Source: Nesterenkonia sphaerica (GTDB lineage Bacteria; Actinomycetota; Actinomycetes; Actinomycetales; Micrococcaceae). From it: 64,000 bases of DNA. The notes beneath the pieces are model-generated. The model saw only the letters and a program-made list of their open reading frames with translations. It was not told the origin of the DNA and ran no database searches. This document shows, piece after piece, positions 35,717-44,689 of the stretch (position 1 is its first letter; every line of letters starts with the position of its first letter). The position numbers were made by a program, and so were the translations under genes. The stretch covers positions 1 to 64,000 of the forward strand of contig NZ_VAWA01000008.1 in the NCBI RefSeq assembly GCF_005771565.1. Reading direction: 5' to 3'.

Positions 35717-35717
35717 G

Positions 35718-35745
35718 CCCAACACACCCCAACAAAAACCCAACA
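35718..35745 (+). repeat. Candidate integrase arm-type sites, right end
   Basis: CCCAACA occurs at 35718-35724, 35728-35734 and 35739-35745, spaced 10 and 11 bases apart, about 107 bases from attR. The same motif lies twice near attL in the same orientation. The rest of 35598-35851 has no gene that I can support. Confidence 0.55.
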
Positions 35746-35851
35746 CGAAATGCGTGTGAGCCCGTAATCTGCCGGTCATCGTCGGAGAGAAAAACCCCGG
35801 AATCATGCGGAAGTAGGCAGTCTCCATACACGCTCATAGGCGGGTGCATAG

Positions 35852-35862
35852 TAGTCTAGCAA
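35852..35862 (+). repeat. attR core
   Basis: TAGTCTAGCAA, identical to attL. It touches the GTG/ATG start of the methyltransferase (35863/35866), and TAGTCT within it is well placed as a -10 box for a leaderless mRNA of that gene. Confidence 0.75.
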
Positions 35863-35865
35863 GTG

Positions 35866-36489
35866 ATGAATTCTGCGCACTATTTTGACTCCCCCACCGG
35901 CCCGTTCGAGCGTCGCCGGGTGGAGGTGACCTTGGCGGGGCAGCGGTTCACCGCGCTCACTGCCGGGGGCATCTTCTCCCCCGACGGCATCGACAAGGGC
36001 ACCGAGACCCTCCTCCGGGAGGTTCCTGCCCCGGCGCAGACCGGGAACCTGCTGGACATCGGCTGCGGTTGGGGGCCCATTGCGCTGACCCAGGCGAAGC
36101 TGGCACCACAGGCCCACGTGTGGGCGGTGGACGTCAATGAACGGGCTCGCACGCTGGCTGCCGAGAATGCCACAGCGCTGGGTCTAGACAACGTCACCGT
36201 CTGCGCCCCGGAGGAGGTGCCCACTGGGATGCGGTTCGACACCATCTGGTCCAACCCTCCTATCCGGATTGGTAAGCCCGCACTGCACCAGCTGCTTCAG
36301 CTGTGGCTGCCTCGGCTGGAGGCCGGCGGCGAGGCCCACCTGGTGGTGCAGAAGAACCTGGGCGCAGATTCCCTGCTCACCTGGCTGAAGTCGATGCTCG
36401 CAGCGGTCAGTGAAGACTTCTCGGTGGACCGTGTGGCCAGCGTGAAAGGCTTCCGGATCCTGCGCATCCGCCGCCGGCCAGATCAGTGA
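35866..36489 (+). CDS. RsmC-like class I SAM-dependent methyltransferase
   Basis: A 207-aa protein (208 from GTG 35863). SAM motif I is LLDIGCGWGPIAL (about 62-74) and motif IV is SNPPIRIG, the NPP signature of base N-methyltransferases acting on rRNA guanine (RsmC/RlmG group). HYFDSPTGPFERRRVEVTLAG at the N-terminus is characteristic. Likely modifies rRNA. It is the host gene directly right of the satellite; its promoter region was the integration site. Confidence 0.82.
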   Translation: MNSAHYFDSPTGPFERRRVEVTLAGQRFTALTAGGIFSPDGIDKGTETLLREVPAPAQTGNLLDIGCGWGPIALTQAKLAPQAHVWAVDVNERARTLAAENATALGLDNVTVCAPEEVPTGMRFDTIWSNPPIRIGKPALHQLLQLWLPRLEAGGEAHLVVQKNLGADSLLTWLKSMLAAVSEDFSVDRVASVKGFRILRIRRRPDQ

Positions 36490-37931
36490 CGGAGAACAGC
36501 CCAGTGACAGAGAACAGGCCAGTGACAACGCACGACGCCGCCCGCCTCGGCTCGGTGCCCCGGGCGGACGAGCAGCCCCCGCAGACCCGCCAGTCCTTGC
36601 CGGAGCTGGAGGAACAGGTGGTGTTTTCCGAGTGGCGCGCCCTGCGCCGGAAGGCGAATCGGTCGCTGCCGCGAATGCGGGCGCTGATGCGGGTACTGGA
36701 CTACACCCCGGAGAAGGCCACTCCGCGGATCATCGGTGTGGTCGGCTCCAAAGGGAAGGGCACTGCAGCCGCCTACGCTTCGGCGGCGGCGGCCAGTCGC
36801 GGAATGAGGGTGGTCACTGTGATGAGCCCGGGGGTGCTCTCCAACGCTGACCGGATCCGGATCAATGGGGTCCCCGCCGGGAAGGACCTCAGGGGCGAGT
36901 CACTTCAGGCGCTGGACCACGCGCGCCAGCAACTGCCTGCGCCCACGGATGTATCCGGTTACCTGGCGCCTACCGGCCTGTTTCTGCTCATGGGATTTCT
37001 CATCGCGGAGAGGGTCGGCGCTGATCTTGTGGTGGCTGAAGCGGGCATCGGTGGGGCCTCCGACGATCTCTCCCACTGGCCGCTGGAGACGGTGGTGGTG
37101 ACCAGCATCTTCGGTGAGCATCTGGATCTGCTGGGACCGACCGTGGAGGATGTCGCCCGGGACAAGTCTGCGGTGATCACCGCCTCGACCCGCCGGGTGG
37201 TCTGCTGTCCGCAGTCCGCGGAAGTCCAGGCCATCATTGAGCAGCGGTGCCGGCGGCATGGTGCCGAACTGCTGAGCGCCTCAGGGACTGCCGGAACCTG
37301 GCTGCCGCAGGTGGTGAGCCACCTGCCGGAGGGCTTCGCCCGGGGCAATGCTGCCGCCGGGGTGCTGGCTGGACTCTACGCAGCCGGGGAGGATGTGCGT
37401 CTGCCGGCGCAGGACCTCCCTCAGCTGGGGGCCGCGGCCCAGTCGGTGCACTATCCCGGCCGCCTCTCCGTCCACCAGGTGCCGCCGGCGGCCTCCATGG
37501 ACCAGGCTGCTCCCCGGCGCTGTGTGGTGGACTCGGCAGTCTCTCAATCCGGGCTGCGTGCTGCGCTGGACTTTGCGGAGTCTGCTCTGGCCGAGCCGGC
37601 CCAAGTGCTGGTCTCGCTGCCGCCGGGGAAGGATCTCCCCGGGTTTCTTCAGGAGTTGAAGGACCGGCCCGGACGCAAAGTGTTCGTGGAGCTGCCCGGG
37701 GCTTACACCGGCACTCCGGACCGATCGGCCTGGCCGGCAGGTCCGGAGTGGGACTGGATCACCCTCGGGGACGTCGGCGGTGAGGCGGTGCACCTGGCGG
37801 CGGCCTCGGAGCAGCTGCTGAGCCTGCTGCGTGAGCGTGACTCGCTGGCAGTGGGCACAGTGCTGTTCACCTCGCTGGTCCTGCGCAGTCTCGGCGCGCA
37901 GGCCCAGCAGCTGTTCAATTGCCAAAATTAG
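36486..37931 (+). CDS. FolC-like Mur ligase family protein
   Basis: A 481-aa protein from GTG 36486, overlapping the methyltransferase stop (GTGA). The P-loop is GVVGSKGKGTAAAY (about 85-98) and VVAEAGIGGASDD, then IFGEHLDLLGPTVEDVARDKS follow, as in folylpolyglutamate/dihydrofolate synthases. The C-terminal ligase domain is diverged. The usual FolC gene may be elsewhere, so the substrate is uncertain; I call it FolC-like. Confidence 0.72.
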   Translation: MTENSPVTENRPVTTHDAARLGSVPRADEQPPQTRQSLPELEEQVVFSEWRALRRKANRSLPRMRALMRVLDYTPEKATPRIIGVVGSKGKGTAAAYASAAAASRGMRVVTVMSPGVLSNADRIRINGVPAGKDLRGESLQALDHARQQLPAPTDVSGYLAPTGLFLLMGFLIAERVGADLVVAEAGIGGASDDLSHWPLETVVVTSIFGEHLDLLGPTVEDVARDKSAVITASTRRVVCCPQSAEVQAIIEQRCRRHGAELLSASGTAGTWLPQVVSHLPEGFARGNAAAGVLAGLYAAGEDVRLPAQDLPQLGAAAQSVHYPGRLSVHQVPPAASMDQAAPRRCVVDSAVSQSGLRAALDFAESALAEPAQVLVSLPPGKDLPGFLQELKDRPGRKVFVELPGAYTGTPDRSAWPAGPEWDWITLGDVGGEAVHLAAASEQLLSLLRERDSLAVGTVLFTSLVLRSLGAQAQQLFNCQN

Positions 37932-38047
37932 AGGTCGTGCCCTGCATGCCTCCCGAACGCAAGTCATATGGAGTGCGAGTAATGGAGTGTTCGCTGCGAC
38001 TGGCGTCACCGGCGAAACGCCCGGAATCCATAACTCCCCACCTGTTA

Positions 38048-38077
38048 TTTTATGAGATACTCACTTAAGCCATAAAA
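38048..38077. promoter_or_regulatory. Inverted repeat in the AT-rich promoter of the Fic gene
   Basis: TTTTATG (38048-38054) and CATAAAA (38071-38077) are perfect 7-base arms with a 16-base centre, ending 15 bases before the ATG of the fic gene. It could be an operator, possibly for autoregulation through the protein's C-terminal winged helix. Confidence 0.45.
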
Positions 38078-38092
38078 ATGAGGGGTGTTCTT

Positions 38093-39289
38093 ATGAGTTC
38101 GCGCGTCGAGTGGCCCTCGCTGGAATATGAAACCCACCGCTGGATCCCCGCCTCTCACGCTTCCTGGGGTCCACGCGCTGAGTTCGATGCAGCCGGGACC
38201 AGCTACAAGTCCGCTGTGGTGCCCAAGATTGCCGGAATCTCACCGTCGGTGAGTCCTGAGGCCCGGCAGGCCGCAGAGACCGCAGAGACAGAACTCACCC
38301 GTTTTGACGCTGAGCTGGGATCCCGAGTCGCAGCGTTCGCACCAGTGCTACTGCGATCTGAGGCGTCGTCGTCCTCCCAGATCGAGAACCTCACCGCCTC
38401 GGCCAGAGCGATCCTTAGCGCGGAACTCGGGCTACACCGAAGCCACAACGCTGATCAAATCGCTGCAAACACCTACGCCATGCGGGCTGCCCTGGACTTG
38501 GCCACCGAACTCTCGGTGGAATCAGTGAAGCGACTTCACGCCGTACTCATGGAGTCTCAACCCCGCCACACCCCCGGACGATGGCGCGAAGAGCCTGTGT
38601 GGATCGGTGTCCGCTCGGACTCACCGGTGGGCGCGACCTACGTCGCCCCGCACCAGAAGCACATCGCCGAGCTGATGGCTGATCTCGCTGAGTTCGTCAA
38701 CGACCTCACCGTGCCGCCTCTCATCTCCGTGGCAGTCGGGCACGCGCAGTTCGAGACTATCCACCCTTTCAGCGACGGCAACGGGCGTGTCGGCCGTGCT
38801 TTGAGCCAAGCGATGCTGCGCCACCGCGGAGTGACCCGCAATGTGGCAGTGCCAGTCTCAGCGGGACTGCTGAGCGATATCGAGGGCTATCACACGGCAC
38901 TGGACGCTTACCGCAACGGGGAGGTCGCCCCCATCATCCACGCCTTCGCTGATGCCTCGCTGCGCGCAGTTCACAATGCTCGTCAGCTCGTTGAGGAGAT
39001 CGATCAGATTCGCCAGAGCTGGGATCAACGCCTGAGCGCACGACGACACTCCAACGCGTGGAAGCTCCTCGATGTCCTCGCCCGTTGTCCCGTGCTCAAC
39101 AGCGCTGCCGCTGCTGAAGAGCTTGGGGTCAAGCAGCCCAACGTTTATCCGCCGATGAAAGCGCTTGTCGACGCAGGCATCGTGAAATCCAAGGCGGAGC
39201 ACAAGCTCGGACCATTCTGGCGAAGTGATGAAGTCCTGGCCGCAGTCGACGCGTTCGCTGAGCGAGCCGGCCGACGTTCAGGCGTGTGA
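38093..39289 (+). CDS. Fic-domain protein (AMPylase family) with winged-helix C-terminus
   Basis: A 398-aa protein. The Fic motif HPFSDGNGRVGR is complete (about residue 224). An inhibitory helix motif, SSQIEN (SxxxEN, about residue 92), stands N-terminal to the Fic fold, so it is a class II, self-inhibited Fic enzyme. The N-terminus (WPSLEYETHRWIP) is the Fic_N region and the C-terminal LNSAAAAEELGVKQPNVYPPMKALVDAG is a winged helix. The target is unknown. It is a stand-alone gene in an AT-rich setting between housekeeping genes, so it is probably accessory. Alternative start: ATG 38078. Confidence 0.85.
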   Translation: MSSRVEWPSLEYETHRWIPASHASWGPRAEFDAAGTSYKSAVVPKIAGISPSVSPEARQAAETAETELTRFDAELGSRVAAFAPVLLRSEASSSSQIENLTASARAILSAELGLHRSHNADQIAANTYAMRAALDLATELSVESVKRLHAVLMESQPRHTPGRWREEPVWIGVRSDSPVGATYVAPHQKHIAELMADLAEFVNDLTVPPLISVAVGHAQFETIHPFSDGNGRVGRALSQAMLRHRGVTRNVAVPVSAGLLSDIEGYHTALDAYRNGEVAPIIHAFADASLRAVHNARQLVEEIDQIRQSWDQRLSARRHSNAWKLLDVLARCPVLNSAAAAEELGVKQPNVYPPMKALVDAGIVKSKAEHKLGPFWRSDEVLAAVDAFAERAGRRSGV

Positions 39290-40222
39290 TGCGAGCTGGG
39301 CAGGGCATCGTGGAAGGCTGATGTCCCCGGAGTAGACCAGCTCTGCCGGACCGGCGAGCTCCACGTCCTCAGCCCCGTCGGTACGTGCGATGAAGCGGAC
39401 GGTCACCTCCCCTCCGGGGACGGCCACCGTCCAGGTGTTCACCGCGTCAGCCCCGGCCCAGACCCTGACCGCCGCAGCAGCCGCGCAGGTGCCGGTGCCG
39501 CAGGAAAGAGTCTCTCCCACGCCTCGTTCGTGCACGCGCATGCGCACCCGGCCGTGGTTCTCGGTCACCAGCGGGTCGGCCGGCACCACGAATTCCACAT
39601 TGGTCCCCTGCGGCGGGGTGGGGTCCACAGTGGGCGCGTGGTGCAGATCCAGCTTCTGCAGGGCCGCTTCGTCAGGCAGGGCAACCACGGTGTGCGGGTT
39701 CCCCATGGAGATGCTCAGCGCTGGCCGCGGATCGGTCAGGCCTCGGGCCCGCACCAAGGAGTCCGAGGCTGATTCGGCGGCCATCTGGGGGTCAATGAAA
39801 GACCATACGCCCATCCCCACGGCGTACCCCGAGGTTACTCGGCGCACCGTGCGCAGACCCGCGCGGGTCAGCACCGGGATGCTCTCGCTGTCATTGAGTT
39901 CAAGCAGTTCTTCATCGAGCAGGAAGTGGGCGAAGGCGCGCACCCCGTTGCCGCACATTTCGGCATCGGAACCGTCGCCGTTGCGGTAGTCCATGAACCA
40001 CAGCGGTGATTGGTCGGTGCTGGTGAGGCCTGCGGCGGTGAGAGCTGCGACGCCGTCGGGAAGTTTGTGTGCTGGGACCGCGCGGATCAGTCCGTCAGCG
40101 CCGATGCCGAAGTGGCGGTCGCAGAGCCAGGCGACGGTGCTGGCGCTGAGGTCGAGGGTTGCCTCCGGGTCGGAGACCATCACGAAGTCATTGCCGGTGG
40201 CCTGGGCTTTGGTGAAGCGCAT
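39278..40222 (-). CDS. dapF: Diaminopimelate epimerase
   Basis: A 314-aa enzyme converting LL- to meso-diaminopimelate for lysine and peptidoglycan. It begins FTKAQATGNDFVMV; the two catalytic cysteines are in EMCGNGVRAF and SCGTGTCAAA. GNPHTVVAL and the Gly-rich second half complete the fold. Start at ATG 40222 from homology, not the longer frame. It overlaps the convergent fic gene by 12 bases. dapA and dapB are also in this window. Confidence 0.93.
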   Translation of the reverse strand: MRFTKAQATGNDFVMVSDPEATLDLSASTVAWLCDRHFGIGADGLIRAVPAHKLPDGVAALTAAGLTSTDQSPLWFMDYRNGDGSDAEMCGNGVRAFAHFLLDEELLELNDSESIPVLTRAGLRTVRRVTSGYAVGMGVWSFIDPQMAAESASDSLVRARGLTDPRPALSISMGNPHTVVALPDEAALQKLDLHHAPTVDPTPPQGTNVEFVVPADPLVTENHGRVRMRVHERGVGETLSCGTGTCAAAAAVRVWAGADAVNTWTVAVPGGEVTVRFIARTDGAEDVELAGPAELVYSGDISLPRCPAQLASHA

Positions 40223-40230
40223 ACCGGTAT

Positions 40231-41166
40231 TCAACCAGCCTGGGCGCGGATTGCTTCCATCGCGTGCTCGGCAAGCTGCGCATCCGGTGCCGGCAGCCAG
40301 GTGATGCGGGGGTCGGCCCGGAACCAAGTCTCCTGTCGGCGGGCGAATCGGCGGGTGGCGACAATGGTGTCTTCAACCGCTTCCGGTTCCTCCTTCAACC
40401 CGTCCAGCACGTCCAGGAATTGGCGGTAGCCGATGGCGGCTGCGGCGGTCTTGCTGCTGCGCAGCCCTGCGGCATCCAGGGCGCGGACTTCTTCCAGGAG
40501 TCCGGAGGTGCGCATATGCTCCACGCGGGAGGCGATGCGCTCGTGCAGCACTGCGCGGTCCACGCGCAGGCCCAGCTGCACCACCGGGGTGAGGCTGGGT
40601 TCGTAGACCCGTTGCGGCATAAATGAGGTGAAGGTGCGTCCGGTGAGTCGGATGACCTCGAGGGCCCGGACCAGACGCCGGTCATCTTTGATGGTGGCGG
40701 CTGTCTCGGGGTCTTGGCGGCGCAGCTCCTTGCGGAGCCGGGCGGGCCCCTCCTGCTCCAGCTGATCGTGGATCTGGGCGCGCAGCTGGGGATCGGTGGG
40801 CGGGAATTCGATGACGTCCAGCGCTGCTCGGACGTAGAGACCTGAGCCGCCGACCAGGATGGGGGTGCTGCCGCGCCGGCGGATATCGGCGATGACTGCG
40901 CGCGCCTGGGCCTGGTAGTCGGCCACAGAGGCCTCCTCCGACACATCGAGCAGATTGATCATGTGGTGCGGGATGCCGCTAGCTTCTTCGGGGGTGACCT
41001 TGGCGGTGCCGATGTTCATTCCGCGGTAGAGCTGCATGGAGTCGGCGTTGATGATCTCCCCGCGCAGCCGGCGAGCAAGTTCCAGGCTCAGGCCCGTCTT
41101 CCCCGAGGCGGTAGGACCCACCACGGCGATCAGCGGAGTTTGCGGCACCGGGTCAGCGGCCGACAC
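40231..41166 (-). CDS. miaA: tRNA dimethylallyltransferase MiaA
   Basis: A 311-aa enzyme that adds dimethylallyl to A37 of tRNAs reading UNN codons. P-loop [17 protein letters not shown] (about 15-31), then [18 protein letters not shown] and GGSGLYVRA, with the C-terminal insert reduced. GTG start at 41166 lies within the miaB 3' end. MiaB, encoded just upstream, acts next in the same modification. Confidence 0.93.
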   Translation of the reverse strand: MSAADPVPQTPLIAVVGPTASGKTGLSLELARRLRGEIINADSMQLYRGMNIGTAKVTPEEASGIPHHMINLLDVSEEASVADYQAQARAVIADIRRRGSTPILVGGSGLYVRAALDVIEFPPTDPQLRAQIHDQLEQEGPARLRKELRRQDPETAATIKDDRRLVRALEVIRLTGRTFTSFMPQRVYEPSLTPVVQLGLRVDRAVLHERIASRVEHMRTSGLLEEVRALDAAGLRSSKTAAAAIGYRQFLDVLDGLKEEPEAVEDTIVATRRFARRQETWFRADPRITWLPAPDAQLAEHAMEAIRAQAG

Positions 41167-42670
41167 GCAGTGCCGGCATCCCTAGGGAGACCGTGCCGGC
41201 CGTTTCAGGGTCGACTTGGGTGGTCCCGACTCCGCAGGAGTCGGCCTGCCACCGGTCCCAGGCATCCCCGGCGGCGGAGCGACGGAGGGTGTAGTCGGCT
41301 GGGGCGGGGTCGGAAAGCAGGTGGAAGCTGGCTGCCTTGGTGATGGGCACAGTCACAAAGTCTCCGGGGCGTGGAGCGGGTGCGCCCTCGGGGACGCTGA
41401 AGTGCACCAACCGGTTGTCCGGCGCTCGTCCGGAGAGCCGACCGGTCTCGTGGCCCTTGGAGCCGGTGTCGGCAGTGACCAGCAGTTCCTGGACCGTGCC
41501 CTCCAGTGCGGCGTTCTCCTCCGCGGTGATGCGGTCCTGCAGCTCCAGGAGCCGGACGAACCGCTGTTGGACGACCTCTTTGGGGATCTGGTCCGCCATC
41601 TCAGCGGCGGGAGTGCCGGGGCGGGGCGAGTACTGGAAGGTATAGGCGCTGGCAAAGCGCGAGGCCTCGACCACCCGCATGGTGTCGTCAAAATCCTCCT
41701 CGGTCTCACCGGGGAAGCCGACGATGATGTCGGTGGTCACCGCAGCCTGCGGCATCCGCTCCCGGACCTTGTCGAGGATCCCGAGGAACTTCTTGCCCCG
41801 GTAGGACCGCCGCATCGCTTTGAGGATCCGGTCCGAGCCGGACTGCAGCGGCATGTGCAGCTGCGGCATCACATTCGGGGTCTCGGCCATCGCGTCGATC
41901 ACATCATCGGTGAAGCTGGCCGGGTGCGGAGAGGTGAAGCGCACCCGCTCCAGGCCGCGGATCTCCCCGCAGGCCCGCAGCAGCTTGGCGAATGCGGCCC
42001 GGTCTCCGAACTCCACCCCATAGGTGTTGACGTTCTGGCCCAGCAGTGTGACCTCGACCGCGCCATCGTGGACCAGGGCCTGAACCTCGGCGAGGACATC
42101 GCCGGGGCGGCGGTCGCGTTCTTTCCCGCGCAGGGAGGGAACGATGCAGAAAGTGCAGGTGTTGTTGCACCCTACGGAGATGGACACCCAGCCGGAATGG
42201 ACGGACTCGCGCTTGGTGGGCAGCGTGGAGGGAAAGGTCTCCAGCGACTCCAGGATCTCGATGCTGGCTTCCTGGTTGTGCCGGGAGCGTTCCAGCAGGG
42301 TCGGCAGCGACCCGATGTTGTGGGTGCCGAAGACCACGTCGACGTAGGGTGCGCGCTTCAGTACCGCATCCTGGTCCTTCTGCGCCAGGCAGCCGCCCAC
42401 CGCGATCTGCATCCCGTGCTTTTCTTTCAGCGGTTTGAGCTGGCCGAGGTTCCCGTAGAGCCGGTTGTCCGCGTTCTCCCGCACTGCACACGTGTTGAAG
42501 ACCACCAGGTCCGGCGTGGCTCCCTCCTCCGCCGCGGCATAGCCGGCCTCCTCCAAGAGCCCGGAGATGCGCTCGGAGTCATGGACGTTCATCTGGCAGC
42601 CGAATGTGCGCACCTGGTAGGTGCGCGGCGCGACGGCGGGTGCGGAACGGTCCAGAAGTGCTTCAGTCAT
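41153..42670 (-). CDS. miaB: tRNA-2-methylthio-N6-dimethylallyladenosine synthase MiaB
   Basis: A 505-aa radical-SAM methylthiotransferase. N-terminal UPF0004 domain: [24 protein letters not shown] and GGCLAQKD (three cluster Cys); radical SAM CxxxCxx[18 protein letters not shown]-terminal TRAM domain near 400-460. It turns i6A37 into ms2i6A37 after MiaA. Co-transcribed with miaA. Confidence 0.94.
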   Translation of the reverse strand: MTEALLDRSAPAVAPRTYQVRTFGCQMNVHDSERISGLLEEAGYAAAEEGATPDLVVFNTCAVRENADNRLYGNLGQLKPLKEKHGMQIAVGGCLAQKDQDAVLKRAPYVDVVFGTHNIGSLPTLLERSRHNQEASIEILESLETFPSTLPTKRESVHSGWVSISVGCNNTCTFCIVPSLRGKERDRRPGDVLAEVQALVHDGAVEVTLLGQNVNTYGVEFGDRAAFAKLLRACGEIRGLERVRFTSPHPASFTDDVIDAMAETPNVMPQLHMPLQSGSDRILKAMRRSYRGKKFLGILDKVRERMPQAAVTTDIIVGFPGETEEDFDDTMRVVEASRFASAYTFQYSPRPGTPAAEMADQIPKEVVQQRFVRLLELQDRITAEENAALEGTVQELLVTADTGSKGHETGRLSGRAPDNRLVHFSVPEGAPAPRPGDFVTVPITKAASFHLLSDPAPADYTLRRSAAGDAWDRWQADSCGVGTTQVDPETAGTVSLGMPALRVGR

Positions 42671-42756
42671 CTCAGCTCAAGGGTCTCGGTTGCGTTGGGC
42701 ATCAGCGCCCAATTCTACCGGTCAGCGCCGGCAGTCGGGTCTGCGGTCTGCCCGCG

Positions 42757-43437
42757 TCAGCCACTGCGCGCTTCCAGCGCCTCACGGACCAGCTGGAACG
42801 CCGCTCCGGGGCTGTGCCCGCGGCGAGCGAGCATATTCACCATGCGGCGGGTGATCTTTTCCCGCTCTTTCCGATCCTCCGGTCCGTTGCCGACTGGCAG
42901 GGTGACCCCCCGCAGCTTATTGGCCACCAGCTCACGTGCTGCGGCGTCCTCATCCTCGGCGGAGAGCTGCCCCAGAGCTGCCTCGATGGTCTCTGGGGCG
43001 ATGCCTTTCTCGTGCAGCTCTCTGCGCAGCGCCGCGGATCCGAGTCCCTTCATCTGGTGCCGCGTGGTGACCCAGCTGCGGGCGAATGCAGCATCATCGA
43101 TGAGCAGGACTTCCTCCATCCGGTCCAGTACGGAGGAGATCACCTCGGGGCTGAACTCTTTGTCCCGGAGCGCTTGCGCCAGTTGGTGGCGGGATTTGGG
43201 TGAGCCGGTGAGTTTGCGCAGCACCACCGCGCGGGCCTTCGAGTACTCATCTCCAGCTGCGCTCGGCGCTGTGGAATTTGGTGTTGCGGGGCCCGGCGCT
43301 GTGGGACTCGGTACTGCAGGGTCCTGTGCTGCAGGGTCCTGTGCTGCGGCGCCCTCCCCGAACAGGTCGGAACGCAGCTGGCCGGATTCGTACCGCTCCA
43401 GCGTCTCCCGCAGTGCCTGAACTTTGGGGTCAGCCAT
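42757..43437 (-). CDS. recX: Regulatory protein RecX
   Basis: A 226-aa RecA regulator. The conserved RecX repeats are at the C-terminal side (LTGSPKSRHQLAQALRDKEFSPEVISSVLDRM, LIDDAAFARSWVTTRHQMKGLGSAALRRELHEKGI). An Ala/Pro-rich repeat insert (QDPAAQDPAVPSPTAPGPA, about 33-55) is unusual. It lies 6 bases after recA, so both are in the SOS regulon. Confidence 0.88.
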   Translation of the reverse strand: MADPKVQALRETLERYESGQLRSDLFGEGAAAQDPAAQDPAVPSPTAPGPATPNSTAPSAAGDEYSKARAVVLRKLTGSPKSRHQLAQALRDKEFSPEVISSVLDRMEEVLLIDDAAFARSWVTTRHQMKGLGSAALRRELHEKGIAPETIEAALGQLSAEDEDAAARELVANKLRGVTLPVGNGPEDRKEREKITRRMVNMLARRGHSPGAAFQLVREALEARSG

Positions 43438-43443
43438 GAGGAA

Positions 43444-44478
43444 TCAGAGCGCCTTAAGCTCCGGGCCGTCCTCCTCCGCAGGGGTGGCCATACCGAGTTT
43501 CTGCTTAATGCGCAGCTCAATCTCATCCGCCAGGTCCGGGTTGTCCTTGAGGAAGGCCCGAGCCTTCTCCTTGCCCTGGCCCAGCTGGTCACCGTCATAG
43601 GTGAACCAGGACCCGGACTTCTTCACCAGTCCGTTCTCCACCCCGACATCGATCAGCCCGCCTTCGCGGGAGATTCCCTCTCCGTAGAGAATGTCGAACT
43701 CTGCCTGCTTGAACGGCGGTGCCATCTTGTTCTTCACGATCTTGGCGCGAGTGCGGTTGCCCACGGCATTGACGCCCTCCTTGAGCGTCTCAATGCGGCG
43801 GACATCCACCCGGACCGAGGCGTAGAACTTCAGCGCCTTGCCGCCGGAGGTGGTCTCCGGTGAGCCGAAGAAGACACCGACCTTCTCACGCAGCTGGTTG
43901 ATGAAGATGGCGGTGGTCTTGGTCTGAGCGAGCCGTCCGGTGATCTTCCGCAGTGCTTGGGACATCAGCCGCGCCTGCAGACCCACATGGGAGTCCCCCA
44001 TCTCACCTTCGATCTCAGCCCGGGGCACCAGAGCGGCCACGGAGTCGATGACCACAATGTCCAAGGAACCGGAGGAGATCAGCATGTCCATGATCTCCAG
44101 GGCCTGTTCCCCGGTGTCCGGCTGGGAGACCAGCAGCTCGTCAGTGTTCACGCCCAACCGCTCAGCGTAGGTGGGATCCAGTGCGTGCTCGGCGTCGATG
44201 AACGCGGCAATGCCGCCGGCCTTCTGCGCGTTGGCCACAGCGTGCAGCGCCACGGTGGTTTTGCCGGAGGACTCCGGACCGTAGATCTCCACCACGCGGC
44301 CGCGCGGGAACCCTCCGATGCCCAGCGCAGCGTCCATGGCGATGGAGGAGGTGGGGATGGTCTCAATGGGTGTGCGGGTCTCATCGCCCAGACGCATCAC
44401 CGACCCCTTGCCGTACTGCTTGTCGATCTGAGCCAGTGCCGTTTCCAGGGCCTTCTGACGATCCGGGCTGGAAGCCAT
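43444..44478 (-). CDS. recA: Recombinase RecA
   Basis: A 344-aa RecA. Walker A is [17 protein letters not shown] (about 65-81), Walker B is [15 protein letters not shown], and the L2 loop is [22 protein letters not shown]. It polymerises on single-stranded DNA for repair and triggers LexA cleavage. Preceded by an SOS box. Confidence 0.96.
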   Translation of the reverse strand: MASSPDRQKALETALAQIDKQYGKGSVMRLGDETRTPIETIPTSSIAMDAALGIGGFPRGRVVEIYGPESSGKTTVALHAVANAQKAGGIAAFIDAEHALDPTYAERLGVNTDELLVSQPDTGEQALEIMDMLISSGSLDIVVIDSVAALVPRAEIEGEMGDSHVGLQARLMSQALRKITGRLAQTKTTAIFINQLREKVGVFFGSPETTSGGKALKFYASVRVDVRRIETLKEGVNAVGNRTRAKIVKNKMAPPFKQAEFDILYGEGISREGGLIDVGVENGLVKKSGSWFTYDGDQLGQGKEKARAFLKDNPDLADEIELRIKQKLGMATPAEEDGPELKAL

Positions 44479-44625
44479 GATTCACCTCGCGGAGAGTTGT
44501 TGTTCATTGTCACAGTCGAGACTAGGGCCAGCCTCCGACATGCGCTCGGTCGGTCGGGTGATCTGTGCGGAGCCCGGCGCGGCGGTGCTGCCCAGAACAC
44601 TTCTGAGGAGAACTCTACGCAATGA

Positions 44626-44641
44626 TCGAACACATATTCGA
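44626..44641. promoter_or_regulatory. SOS box upstream of recA
   Basis: TCGAACACATATTCGA: both half-sites of the actinobacterial LexA palindrome, with a single A for G at one inner position. It stands 148 bases before the recA start. Confidence 0.8.
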
Positions 44642-44689
44642 TCAACACGCCGGGGAGTGCGCCGCTTGCGCTGCTGCACCTGCACGGTC

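Larger units (their letters stand above)
25690..35862. mobile_element. Capsid-encoding satellite island (cf-PICI-like), integrated and apparently intact
   Basis: A 10.17-kb unit bounded by the 11-base direct repeat TAGTCTAGCAA. Left to right: integrase, repressor (both leftward), AlpA-like protein, two small proteins, replication protein with origin, two further small proteins, HNH endonuclease, large terminase, portal, MuF-like protein, scaffold, a small protein, capsid, adaptor, head-closure protein. Genes overlap by 1-4 bases through most of the rightward run and no frame is broken. There are no tail, tape-measure, holin, lysin or polymerase genes, and the module stops right after head completion, as in cf-PICIs that use helper tails. 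A tail-deleted prophage is the alternative; the clean border and the size argue against it. Confidence 0.85.

Noticed and set aside
35598-35760. Possible tRNA or tRNA-like fold near attR
   Set aside because: The region folds into a long hairpin but has no acceptor, anticodon or T-arm pattern; the integration site is a promoter, not a tRNA gene.
35564-35859. Open frames on both strands at the right end of the satellite (up to 97 aa)
   Set aside because: They lie across the terminator hairpin, the CCCAACA repeats and the att core, have no ribosome site and no recognisable domain.
25690-35862. Decayed full-length prophage
   Set aside because: No broken frames or gene fragments are visible, borders are clean, and the gene set ends exactly at head completion; not fully excluded.
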